Shown: positions 15,512 through 22,355, counted from the stretch's first letter. The stretch: 25,814 nucleotides of DNA from an uncultured Lachnospiraceae bacterium (GCA_910578405.1 CAJTQO010000049.1:1-25814); one strand, 5' to 3'. Notes: generated by a model from the sequence alone, not told the origin. Numbers and translations are program-made.

Positions 15512-15540
15512 ATTATAGCACACTGAGGAAAGTTCCGCAA
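15512..15540 (-). promoter_or_regulatory. glmS promoter
   Basis: On the minus strand TTGCGG (15540-15535) and TATAAT (15517-15512) are 17 nt apart, and TGC directly before the -10 makes it an extended -10. The transcript would start near 15505, about 165 nt ahead of the ribozyme. The stretch in between holds no recognised feature apart from a second AGCGCCAT (15354-15347). Confidence 0.82.
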
Positions 15541-15588
15541 GATATCGGCAAACATATAGCCCAATCCCCGCCATCCCGTTAATGCCCA

Positions 15589-15617
15589 TTGCTTTATACA
15601 TGAAATATGGATATACT
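15589..15617 (+). promoter_or_regulatory. Vestigial promoter of the AAA-ATPase-like remnant
   Basis: TTGCTT (15589-15594) and TATACT (15612-15617) are 17 nt apart, about 60 nt before the start codon at 15679. It diverges from the glmS promoter. The promoter and ribosome binding site look intact although the gene is not. Confidence 0.6.
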
Positions 15618-15678
15618 ATAAACAATGAATCTGCGCCCCACATGCAAAAACGGTGAACCGCCTGAAAGGAGGGATGCT

Positions 15679-15860
15679 ATGGCACGGACAATCGCCATTG
15701 GAAGACAGGATTTTGAAAAAATCAGGGTCAACCACAATTTTTATATAGACAAAACGGATTTTATCCGGCAGTGGTGGGAGTCAGAGGCATTCCGAAAGAA
15801 CGCATCCGCAAATACGGTTTTGCTTTCTGTGGGAAAAAAGTATTGATTGACGGCCAATAG
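15679..15860 (+). pseudogene. Remnant of an AAA-ATPase-like / PD-(D/E)XK (DUF1703) protein gene with a large internal deletion
   Basis: Behind GAAAGGAGGG, the ATG at 15679 opens MARTIAIGRQDFEKIRVNHN and FYIDKTDFIRQWWESE, the recognisable N-terminus of the AAA-ATPase-like family (PF09820-type). Intact members continue with a P-loop segment (typically ITRPRRFGKT). Here, right after WWESE, the frame runs into an unrelated tail and stops at 15846. In another frame from 15786 the DNA encodes GIPKERIRKYGFAFCGKKVL plus IDGQ and a stop at 15860, which matches the usual C-terminal end of the same family. So about 400-500 codons appear to have been lost between the two ends, and the junction near 15784-15788 is out of frame. 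Family members are common multicopy genes of unclear function in gut Clostridia and Bacteroidetes. It is the only plus-strand gene trace in the left 20 kb. Confidence 0.8.
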
Positions 15861-15876
15861 CAAAAACTGCCCTTAC

Positions 15877-15925
15877 AAAAAAGGCGGCATACGCCCGGCT
15901 TCCCCTCCGGCCCATATGCTGCCTT
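15877..15925 (-). terminator. Intrinsic terminator of ahcY
   Basis: On the minus strand AAGGCAGCATATG and the partner arm around CGTATGCCGCCTT form a long stem with a few mismatches and a GC-rich top, followed by six T residues (15882-15877). It begins 39 nt after the ahcY stop. Confidence 0.85.
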
Positions 15926-15943
15926 CTCTTATTGTTTGGCTTC

Positions 15944-15976
15944 TTTATACCGTATAATCCCATTTATACCGTATAA
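15944..15976. repeat. 19-bp tandem duplication at the end of ahcY
   Basis: TTTATACCGTATAA occurs at 15944-15957 and 15963-15976, 19 bp apart. Each copy is itself a palindrome around a central base. The right copy supplies the last codons and stop of ahcY (SYTV-stop); the left copy lies between the stop and the terminator. Confidence 0.8.
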
Positions 15977-17211
15977 CTGTTCAAATATTTCTCCTGTTCT
16001 TCCGTCAGCACGTCAATTTCCTTGCCCAGGAAAGAAAGCTTGCGTTTTGCCACATCCATGTCCACTTCCCTTGGCACGTCAATGAGCTTCTCTTTCAGCC
16101 CGCTGCCATGTTCCACCAGATATTTGGCGGAAAGCGCCTGAATGGCAAAACTCATATCCATAATCTCCGCCGGATGGCCGTCGCCTGCCGCCAGGTTTAC
16201 CAGCCTGCCTTCCGCCAAGACGAAAATCCACTGTCCGCCAGGCAGCTTGTAGCCCATAATGTTCTTTCGCTGTTCCCTTGTCTCCACGGCAATTTCACGC
16301 AGCCTTGCCATATCAATTTCACAGTCAAAATGCCCGGCATTGCACAATATCGCCCCGTCCTTCATCACGGCAAAGTCTTCTTCGTCGATTACCTTGTCAC
16401 AGCCTGTCACCGTTACGAAGAAATCCCCTATCTTAGCCGCTTCTTTCATCGGCATAACATCAAATCCGTCCATGATAGCCTCAATAGCTTTAATAGGGTC
16501 AATCTCTGTTACGATTACCCTTGCGCCAAGCCCCTTGGCCCGCATCGCCGTGCCTTTGCCGCACCAGCCATAGCCTGCCACCACCACTATTTTTCCTGCC
16601 ACAATCAGATTCGTGGTACGGTTAATCCCATCCCATACCGACTGTCCTGTCCCATATCTATTGTCAAACAAATGTTTGCAGTCCGCATTGTTCACACGCA
16701 CCATAGGGAACTTCAGCTCCCCGGCCCGGTTCATAGCTTCTAAGCGGATAATTCCTGTGGTGGTTTCCTCACAGCCGCCGATAATGGCTGGAATCAGTTC
16801 CGGCATTTTGGTATGCACCATATTCACCAAATCGCCGCCGTCATCTATAATAATATTAGGCCCTGCCTCCAGCACATGGCGGATATGAAGCTCATATTCC
16901 TCCGGCGTACAGTCATACCAGGCGTGTACCTCCAGACCGTCCTTCACCAAAGCCGCCGCCACATCATCCTGTGTGGAAAGAGGATTGGAGCCTGTCACAT
17001 ACATCTGCGCGCCCCCTGCTTTCAGCACTTTGCACAGGTAAGCGGTCTTGGCTTCCAAATGTACGGAAAGCGCAATTTTCTTCCCTGCAAAAGGCTTTGT
17101 TTCTGTAAATTCCTGCTCCAAAGCGCGCAGCAGGTCGCAGTTCCTTTTTACCCATTCAATCTTGCGTTCGCCGGATTCGGCTAAAGTAATGTCCCTGATT
17201 TCACTGCTCAT
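15964..17211 (-). CDS. ahcY: Adenosylhomocysteinase (or S-inosylhomocysteine hydrolase)
   Basis: The start chosen is the ATG at 17211 behind GGAGGAAGAG; the in-frame TTG at 17226 is part of that ribosome binding site. The 415-residue product is the short archaeal/Thermotoga-type form without the insertion found in long SahH. Visible: SVHLEAKTA (H51), YDCTPEEY near 100, DDGGD (123-127), CEETTTG (147-153), KHLFDNRYGTGQS (179-191), the NAD loop GYGWCGKG (213-220), and the C-terminal tail reaching the active site. The family reversibly cleaves S-adenosylhomocysteine to adenosine and homocysteine with bound NAD. It sits next to an SAH/MTA deaminase gene, so its true substrate could be S-inosylhomocysteine, as reported for a Methanocaldococcus enzyme. 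That part is inference. Confidence 0.94.
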   Translation of the reverse strand: MSSEIRDITLAESGERKIEWVKRNCDLLRALEQEFTETKPFAGKKIALSVHLEAKTAYLCKVLKAGGAQMYVTGSNPLSTQDDVAAALVKDGLEVHAWYDCTPEEYELHIRHVLEAGPNIIIDDGGDLVNMVHTKMPELIPAIIGGCEETTTGIIRLEAMNRAGELKFPMVRVNNADCKHLFDNRYGTGQSVWDGINRTTNLIVAGKIVVVAGYGWCGKGTAMRAKGLGARVIVTEIDPIKAIEAIMDGFDVMPMKEAAKIGDFFVTVTGCDKVIDEEDFAVMKDGAILCNAGHFDCEIDMARLREIAVETREQRKNIMGYKLPGGQWIFVLAEGRLVNLAAGDGHPAEIMDMSFAIQALSAKYLVEHGSGLKEKLIDVPREVDMDVAKRKLSFLGKEIDVLTEEQEKYLNSYTV

Positions 17212-17258
17212 GTTCTCTTCCTCCAATAAAATTATGAGATATATTCAGCCGAATTTTT

Positions 17259-17264
17259 ATTATA
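17259..17264 (-). promoter_or_regulatory. Candidate -10 box for ahcY
   Basis: TATAAT on the minus strand lies about 45 nt before the ahcY start. No good -35 is seen. AGTGATG (17291-17285) and CATCACT (17270-17264) form a 7-bp inverted repeat just upstream, overlapping the -35 position, which could be a regulator site. Confidence 0.3.
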
Positions 17265-17299
17265 GTGATGGTCGTCTGTCCTATCATCACTTTTGTTTT

Positions 17300-17466
17300 C
17301 CTTACCATTCTCTTTTTCTTTTGTCCCTATATTCCGTTTTATCCCCGACGCTCTGTTTCCTTTTGCTTTACGCACTCTGCTTTCTTTTGTCTTTATACGC
17401 TTTCTTTTCTTTCGTTTCTAAACGATTTCTTTCCTTCTGTTTCTAACGCTTCCTTTTCTTTCGCCT
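17300..17466. repeat. Purine-rich degenerate tandem repeat between mtaD and ahcY
   Basis: The minus strand is almost pure A/G in blocks. It repeats about every 22-27 bp the pattern CGT, two or three bases, then A-rich AAACnAAAGnAAAG. Starts of successive units are GCGTTAGAAACAGAAGG, CGTTTAGAAACGAAAG, CGTATAAAGACAAAAG, CGTAAAGCAAAAGG and CGTCGGGGATAAAACGG. No reading frame is conserved across the units. No mtaD terminator is visible here, so mtaD and ahcY may share a transcript. Confidence 0.6.
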
Positions 17467-18768
17467 CTAATATTCCTTCTTATCAAGACCCATACGGGCA
17501 ATGATTCCGTCTATCTTTTTATACACCAATTCCTCATCCATCGTCAATAGCTTTCTGTCTTCCATTACGATTTTCCCATCAATAATCACCGTTTCCACTT
17601 CGGAGCCGTTGGCCGAATAGGACAGCCCTGCCATCAGGTTGTTCCTTGGCGTAAACGATGGAGTATTTAGGCTCAAAATGGCCAAATCCGCTTTTTTCCC
17701 GGCTTCAATGGAGCCGATTTCCTGTTCCAGCCCCAATGCCTTCGCCCCGTTAATCGTGGCTATGCGAAACCCTTCCTTTGCGCTGACGCACTGAGGCGTC
17801 TGGTTTACGCCTTTGTGTATCAAAGCTAACAGATTCAGTTCATGGAACATATTCAGGCTGTTGTTGGAAGCGGCCCCGTCTGTTCCAAGGCAGACATTTA
17901 TCCCCTTTTCCAACATCTTTGCCACTGGCGCAAAGCCGTTGCCCAACTTCATATTGCTGGCAGGATTCGTTACCACGCTAACCTGTTTTTCTTTTAAAAT
18001 ATCCAAATCATGGTCTGTGGCCTGTACGCAATGGGCTGCAATGGCAGGCACGTCAAACAGCCCGTTCCTGTCCGCCATCTCAATCGGCGTGCATCCGTAT
18101 TTTTCCCGAATCTGCTCTGTTTCACTGACGCTTTCCGACAGATGCACATGAATACGCATGTTATTTTTCTTTGCCTCCCCAGACACTGCCTGCATAAAGC
18201 CTTCGTCACAAGTATAGGGAGCATGGGGGCCTAACATAAAGCTTAATCTGTCACAGTCCCTGGCGGCGTCCCTCTCCTCATATGCCTGACGCAGCCGCAT
18301 CTGCCCGGCTTCGTCCATGCCGCTTCCAATCAGCCCTCTGCTAATCACTGCCCGCATACCGGACTCTTTCACTGCACGGGTCGTCTGGTGAATATTCATC
18401 TGCATATCATTGAAACAGGTCGTCCCGCTCTTTATCATCTCTATAATAGCCAGACATGCCCCCCAATACGTATCCTCGTCCGTCATTTGCTGCTCTATGG
18501 GGTCTATGGTTCCAAACAGCCAATCCATAAACGACAAATCATCGGCCACATTGCGCATAAAGGCCATATAAGAATGAGTATGGCAGTTTACAAGGCCAGG
18601 GATTGCCAGCCTGTCCCGGCCATCTATGATTTTTTCTTCCAAAAAGCCTTCCGGCTTTTCCCCCACCGCCGCGATGCGGTTCCCTTCTATATAAATGCTG
18701 GTCTTTTTTACTTCATCCCCATCCTGTCCCGGAAGGATGGCTAAAATATCCTTTAACACAATTCCCAT
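17467..18768 (-). CDS. mtaD: 5-methylthioadenosine / S-adenosylhomocysteine deaminase (amidohydrolase)
   Basis: The start chosen is the ATG at 18768 behind AGGTGA; a GTG one codon earlier is possible. The 433-residue product is an amidohydrolase of the ATZ/TRZ-MtaD group. Metal-binding residues are visible: H63 and H65 (NCHTHS), H209 with E212 (HVHLSE), H246 (AHC) and D297 (GTDGAASNN). PHAPYT at 181-186 lies in the substrate region. Members deaminate the adenine ring of S-adenosylhomocysteine, 5'-methylthioadenosine or adenosine to inosyl products. Neighbourhood with metK and ahcY supports an SAH/MTA substrate. It follows metK after 135 nt that include a strong terminator. No separate promoter is obvious, so expression may depend on read-through. 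Confidence 0.9.
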   Translation of the reverse strand: MGIVLKDILAILPGQDGDEVKKTSIYIEGNRIAAVGEKPEGFLEEKIIDGRDRLAIPGLVNCHTHSYMAFMRNVADDLSFMDWLFGTIDPIEQQMTDEDTYWGACLAIIEMIKSGTTCFNDMQMNIHQTTRAVKESGMRAVISRGLIGSGMDEAGQMRLRQAYEERDAARDCDRLSFMLGPHAPYTCDEGFMQAVSGEAKKNNMRIHVHLSESVSETEQIREKYGCTPIEMADRNGLFDVPAIAAHCVQATDHDLDILKEKQVSVVTNPASNMKLGNGFAPVAKMLEKGINVCLGTDGAASNNSLNMFHELNLLALIHKGVNQTPQCVSAKEGFRIATINGAKALGLEQEIGSIEAGKKADLAILSLNTPSFTPRNNLMAGLSYSANGSEVETVIIDGKIVMEDRKLLTMDEELVYKKIDGIIARMGLDKKEY

Positions 18769-18851
18769 CACATCACCTGTCCCTTTCCGTTGTCTGGCCC
18801 CTTGTCTGACCGTCCGTCAGCTTTTGCGGAAATACAGCGCCAGACCTTTTG

Positions 18852-18880
18852 AAAAATGGCAGTCCTTTCCAGACTGCCAT
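18852..18880 (-). terminator. Intrinsic terminator of metK
   Basis: On the minus strand ATGGCAGTC (18880-18872) and GACTGCCAT (18864-18856) form a perfect 9-bp stem with a 7-nt loop, followed by a run of T. It starts 23 nt after the metK stop. Confidence 0.92.
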
Positions 18881-18903
18881 CTTTTTCCCATACGCCTACG
18901 CTT

Positions 18904-20091
18904 TTACATATATTTCTTCAGCGTCTCCACTTTGTCCGTTTTCTCCCACGGCAAATCCAAATCGTTGCGTCCGAAATGACCATAAGCTGAGGTCTGCTTG
19001 TAAATCGGACGGCGCAAATCCAACATCTTAATAATTCCGGCCGGGCGCAAATCGAAGTTTTCACGTACAATTTCCACCAGTTTCTCATCTTCCAGCTTGC
19101 CCGTTCCAAAGGTATCCACCATAATGGATGTAGGCTGCGCCACACCGATGGCATAGGACAACTGGATTTCACATTTATCCGCCAGGCCGGCCGCTACTAT
19201 GTTCTTTGCCACATAGCGCGCCGCATATGCTGCGGAGCGGTCAACTTTGGTGCAGTCCTTGCCGGAGAATGCGCCGCCGCCATGACGGGCATAACCGCCG
19301 TAAGTATCCACGATAATCTTGCGCCCGGTCAGGCCAGCGTCGCCGTGAGGCCCGCCGATAACGAAACGTCCGGTAGGATTGATGTAAAACCTGGTTTCCC
19401 CATCAATCAGTTCCTTTGGCAGAACCGGTTCGAAAACATATTTCTTAATGTCTTCATGAATCTGTTCCTGCGTCACTTCCGCATCATGCTGGGTGGACAG
19501 AACCACTGCTTCCAAGCGCAGCGGTTTGCCCTGGGCATCGTATTCCACCGATACCTGGCTCTTGCCGTCCGGCCTTAAATAGTTCAATGTGCCGTCTTTA
19601 CGCACTTTTGTAAGCTGACGCGCCAGCTTATGCGCCAAAGCGATGGAATAAGGCATATACTCTTCCGTCTCATTGGTTGCATAACCGAACATCATCCCCT
19701 GGTCGCCTGCGCCGATGGCTTCGATTTCCGCATCCGTCATTTTGTTTTCTTTCGCTTCCAGCGCCTTATCCACGCCCATGGCGATATCGGAAGACTGCTC
19801 GTCAATCGCCACCAGCACTGCGCAAGTGTTGCCGTCAAAGCCATATTCCGATTTGGTATACCCGATTTCTTTAATCGTTTCACGGGCAATTTTCTGAATG
19901 TCCACATAGGCGCTGGTCGTAATCTCACCCGTTACCAGCACAAACCCCGTACAGGTCGCCACCTCACAGGCAACGCGGCTCATCGGGTCTTTTTCCATCA
20001 ATGCGTCTAACACCGCATCGGAAATTGCATCGCAGACTTTGTCCGGATGCCCTTCTGTTACAGATTCTGATGTAAATAAAAATTTCTCCAT
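18904..20091 (-). CDS. metK: S-adenosylmethionine synthetase
   Basis: The start chosen is the ATG at 20091 (MEKFLFTSESVTEGHPDKVCD) behind AAAGGAGA; the open frame to 20148 lies upstream of that site. The 395-residue product has the usual length. Motifs: GHPDKVCDAISDA with H15, the flexible active-site loop GAGDQGMMFGYA, GRFVIGGPHGDAGLTGRKII, and GGGAFSGKDCTKVDRSAAY, which binds phosphate and metal. The enzyme makes SAM from methionine and ATP. A SAM-I riboswitch with an overlapping terminator lies in its leader, so transcription should stop when SAM is abundant. It heads a methyl-cycle block with mtaD and ahcY, though a strong terminator follows immediately. Confidence 0.98.
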   Translation of the reverse strand: MEKFLFTSESVTEGHPDKVCDAISDAVLDALMEKDPMSRVACEVATCTGFVLVTGEITTSAYVDIQKIARETIKEIGYTKSEYGFDGNTCAVLVAIDEQSSDIAMGVDKALEAKENKMTDAEIEAIGAGDQGMMFGYATNETEEYMPYSIALAHKLARQLTKVRKDGTLNYLRPDGKSQVSVEYDAQGKPLRLEAVVLSTQHDAEVTQEQIHEDIKKYVFEPVLPKELIDGETRFYINPTGRFVIGGPHGDAGLTGRKIIVDTYGGYARHGGGAFSGKDCTKVDRSAAYAARYVAKNIVAAGLADKCEIQLSYAIGVAQPTSIMVDTFGTGKLEDEKLVEIVRENFDLRPAGIIKMLDLRRPIYKQTSAYGHFGRNDLDLPWEKTDKVETLKKYM

Positions 20092-20237
20092 TGGCTTTTT
20101 CTCCTTTCCTCTTGCCTGCCGTCTTATAAACCCTGCCACAGTATGCAAAACGCTATGCCCTGCCTCCCTTTCCCGCGCGCCCGGACAGAAAGCCAGACCC
20201 GGACAGGGATTGTAAAAACGACACTGTTTCCTATAAC

Positions 20238-20266
20238 AAAAAAATCCGCTTTACTCATAAGCGGAT
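20238..20266 (-). terminator. Riboswitch-controlled terminator before metK
   Basis: On the minus strand ATCCGCTT (20266-20259) and AAGCGGAT (20251-20244) form an 8-bp stem followed by seven T residues. It lies just downstream of the SAM aptamer. The stretch 20092-20237 between it and metK shows nothing else. Confidence 0.92.
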
Positions 20267-20277
20267 CCGATAATCAA

Positions 20278-20285
20278 ATCCTCTT
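20278..20285 (-). promoter_or_regulatory. Antiterminator strand of the SAM riboswitch
   Basis: AAGAGGAT on the minus strand includes most of the 3' side of the aptamer P1 helix. It matches the terminator 3' arm AAGCGGAT in seven of eight positions. It can therefore pair with the terminator 5' arm ATCCGCTT when P1 is not formed, the expected switch between SAM-free (on) and SAM-bound (off) states. Confidence 0.7.
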
Positions 20286-20379
20286 ATTGTTCGATTGACT
20301 CGCTCAGGCAGGCACCTTCCTTCTTAGGGGTTGCCGTGGCTTCATAGGTCCTATGTACCTCCACCACTCCGAATAAGAG
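20281..20379 (-). promoter_or_regulatory. SAM-I (S-box) riboswitch aptamer
   Basis: The minus strand has the S-box layout. P1 is CTCTTATT (20379-20372) pairing with AATAAGAG (20288-20281). Inside are GGAGTGGTGGAGG, then ACCTATGAAGCC and CGGCAACCCC (the kink-turn and core), then GAAGGAAGGTGCC for P3/P4. Binding of SAM stabilises P1 and frees the terminator at 20238-20266, turning metK off. Confidence 0.95.
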
Positions 20380-20416
20380 ATTCTATAACAATATTGAATT
20401 TTCATATCTGTTAATT

Positions 20417-20445
20417 ACCATACACTATGCATCCGGTTTTGTCAA
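20417..20445 (-). promoter_or_regulatory. metK promoter
   Basis: On the minus strand TTGACA (20445-20440) and TATGGT (20422-20417) are 17 nt apart. It diverges from the HD-GYP promoter, with about 75 bp between the two -35 boxes. Confidence 0.8.
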
Positions 20446-20519
20446 CCGTCATTTTTCCCCATTTTCAAACGCAGAAGCTGCAATCGTCCTTTTTCCGGCG
20501 ATTTTCTATTGTTTATTTA

Positions 20520-20548
20520 TTGACAACATCCCTTAAAACTCCTATAAT
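20520..20548 (+). promoter_or_regulatory. HD-GYP gene promoter (perfect consensus)
   Basis: TTGACA (20520-20525) and TATAAT (20543-20548) are 17 nt apart, an exact sigma-A consensus on the plus strand. It gives a leader of about 80 nt. Confidence 0.88.
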
Positions 20549-20616
20549 TTTATTGTTATACCTGTTAGTGTTATGCTTTTCACAACTGGAATAACTTTAA
20601 TTTTATGCGAAAAGTT

Positions 20617-20638
20617 GGGAGGACATTATGACATTATG
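20617..20638 (+). promoter_or_regulatory. Duplicated start region of the HD-GYP gene
   Basis: GGGAGGA (20617-20623) is followed by ACATTATG twice in tandem. The first ATG (20628, spacing 4) opens only ATG ACA TTA TGA. Its stop overlaps the second ATG (20636, spacing 12), which starts the real protein. Translation of the main frame may therefore depend partly on re-initiation. Confidence 0.6.
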
Positions 20639-21952
20639 AAAAGAGTAAGCACATCTGCCCTTTTGCCAGGTATGGTTACAGCAGAAGAAGTATTTAACTA
20701 CAAAGGCCACCTGATACTTCCGAAAGGCCACGTATTGACTGCCGAATCCATTGAAAAGCTGGAATTTTATTCCGTAATCAACGTCAGGGTGGAAGAAGAC
20801 GGCGACCCTGAGACGGACGCAGCGGAAACAGACAATGCATTGAACATCAATTTTGACGATATAGACACCCCGTCCGCCGGGCCGGCCAAAGAGGAAGCTC
20901 CACAAGAGGACGGCCAAACGGCATCGGAGGAAGACAGCCAAATGGTATCGGAGGAGGACGCTCCCACTCCGGAAGATGCGTCCGCGGTTCCTGTATCGGA
21001 GGAACCTGTTGCGCCAGAGCCGCAAGAAGCCGCCATGGCAAAAGAACCGGCCCCCCAGCCTGCCCCTATGGAGCAAATGCCTTATTCCGAACGCCTGCGG
21101 CAATCGGAAGAGTTCCAGGCTTTTGAAAAAGATTACCGTGAGGCTACCAACTCATTTAAGGAATCTATGAGCGAAGTGATTGAAAATGTGGAGAATCTCA
21201 ACGTAGATGAACTGATTTCCAGTACGCTCTCCCTCCTTTCCAGCGAAGATAAGCATATCAGTGTGTTTGATATGCTCCACAGTATGCGCCAGATGGATGA
21301 TAATACTTACATACACTGTATGAATGTAAGTTTAATGTGCAATATCCTGGCCCGCTGGATGAAAATGGACGAAGAGGAAGTGAAGCTGGCTACCATCTGC
21401 GGCCTGCTCCATGACATCGGTAAGCTCAAAATACCGGAAAAGATTATAAAGAAACCCGGCCGTTTGACGGAATGGGAACTTAGCGTGGCACGCACCCATC
21501 CCCGTGAAGGCTACAATATCCTTATGGCGGCCCCGGTCAGCGAACACGTAAAGAATGCCGCTTTAATGCATCATGAACGATGCGACGGTTCGGGGTATCC
21601 ATTGAAACTAACTTCCGCTCAAATTGACCCTTATGCAAAAATAGTGGCCATTGCCGATGTCTACGACGCAATGACGTCCAACCGGTCTTACCATGTTCCC
21701 CGGTCGCCTTTTGACGCCATCGCCGCATTTGAAAAAGAGGGCCTTCAAAAATACGACCCGGCTTATATCCTTACTTTTTTGAAAAATATTGTCAATACTT
21801 ACATACTCCACCGGGTGCGCCTTACCAACGGCGAAGAAGGGGATATTATTTATATCAACCCGGATAAACTTTCCAAACCCACGGTACGGGTCGGAAATAA
21901 GTATATTGACCTTTCCAAAGAACCTCATCTTTTCATAGACGCTCTGATTTAA
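20636..21952 (+). CDS. HD-GYP domain phosphodiesterase-like regulator
   Basis: The 438-residue product has an N-terminal domain (1-~55: STSALLPGMVTAEEVFNYKG and LPKGHVLTAESIEKL) often seen before HD-GYP domains. An acidic, Pro-rich linker (about 56-150) contains SEED repeats, a helical segment follows (150-210), and the HD-GYP domain spans about 215-395. Catalytic residues are present: H227, the HD pair H259-D260, HHE 312-314, DGSGYP 317-322 and D341. HD-GYP proteins hydrolyse cyclic di-GMP or related dinucleotides; which one is not readable. No receiver or membrane segment is seen, so it is probably cytosolic. It is the only intact plus-strand gene and is transcribed away from metK. The upstream in-frame ATG at 20573 is rejected for lack of a ribosome binding site. 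Confidence 0.9.
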   Translation: MKRVSTSALLPGMVTAEEVFNYKGHLILPKGHVLTAESIEKLEFYSVINVRVEEDGDPETDAAETDNALNINFDDIDTPSAGPAKEEAPQEDGQTASEEDSQMVSEEDAPTPEDASAVPVSEEPVAPEPQEAAMAKEPAPQPAPMEQMPYSERLRQSEEFQAFEKDYREATNSFKESMSEVIENVENLNVDELISSTLSLLSSEDKHISVFDMLHSMRQMDDNTYIHCMNVSLMCNILARWMKMDEEEVKLATICGLLHDIGKLKIPEKIIKKPGRLTEWELSVARTHPREGYNILMAAPVSEHVKNAALMHHERCDGSGYPLKLTSAQIDPYAKIVAIADVYDAMTSNRSYHVPRSPFDAIAAFEKEGLQKYDPAYILTFLKNIVNTYILHRVRLTNGEEGDIIYINPDKLSKPTVRVGNKYIDLSKEPHLFIDALI

Positions 21953-21965
21953 GGTTCTGGCAGCG

Positions 21966-22004
21966 CCAGAGGCGGCAGCAAACGCAGGCTGTCGCCTCTG
22001 GTTT
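21966..22004 (+). terminator. Hairpin after the HD-GYP gene
   Basis: CCAGAGGCG (21966-21974) and CGCCTCTGG (21993-22001) form a perfect 9-bp stem 14 nt after the stop. Only TTT follows, so it may be a 3'-end stabiliser or a weak terminator, with the real stop at 22076-22107. Confidence 0.6.
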
Positions 22005-22075
22005 GCATTATCGCTTGCAACAATTCAATTTTCATTGGGAAAAAAGAAATAGAAAGTCCGAAAGAACATACAAAT

Positions 22076-22107
22076 AAAAACGGCACGATATTACATCGCG
22101 GCGTTTT
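22076..22107. terminator. Bidirectional terminator between convergent HD-GYP gene and murA
   Basis: AAAACGGCACGAT (22077-22089) pairs with ATCGCGGCGTTTT (22095-22107) with a single mismatch and a wobble, around a 5-nt loop. T-runs follow on both strands, fitting a shared terminator for converging transcripts. Confidence 0.75.
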
Positions 22108-22355
22108 ATATCTTTTATAAAAACAACATCGCAAACACTTACCCGCACAAACCCGCGCACTGTTTTATGCGCTGCAAACGTGCAGGGACTGCGAAGCCCT
22201 CTTTATGTGCATTTAGAAAAAGCCTGCCGCAGTAAGGATTGAAAATACAGGATATATGGGTTATATCTTTTGAGGAATGCCATATCTTGTGCTTTAAACG
22301 CTTGCTGCGACAGCTTCTTGCTTATATCTGGCTTATCCGGTAAACCTGTCTTCTT
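22108..22355. other. Non-coding, hairpin-rich stretch downstream of murA
   Basis: No gene is assigned. The frame directly after the murA stop stays open for 50 codons (to 22203) but has no ribosome binding site. Structure: GATATA (22251-22256) with TATATC (22262-22267); an AGGG/CCCT hairpin near 22183-22205; and GCGC/GCGC around 22156-22175. It could be a dispersed intergenic repeat or a long murA 3' end. Confidence 0.4.

Noticed and set aside
20573..20635. Upstream start for the HD-GYP protein at 20573
   Set aside because: No ribosome binding site, only about 20 nt from the predicted transcription start, and the conserved domain begins after the ATG at 20636.
22203..22355. Read-through extension of murA past its TGA
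   Set aside because: MurA is already full length at 430 residues and no recoding signal is seen; the open frame is reported only as a curiosity.
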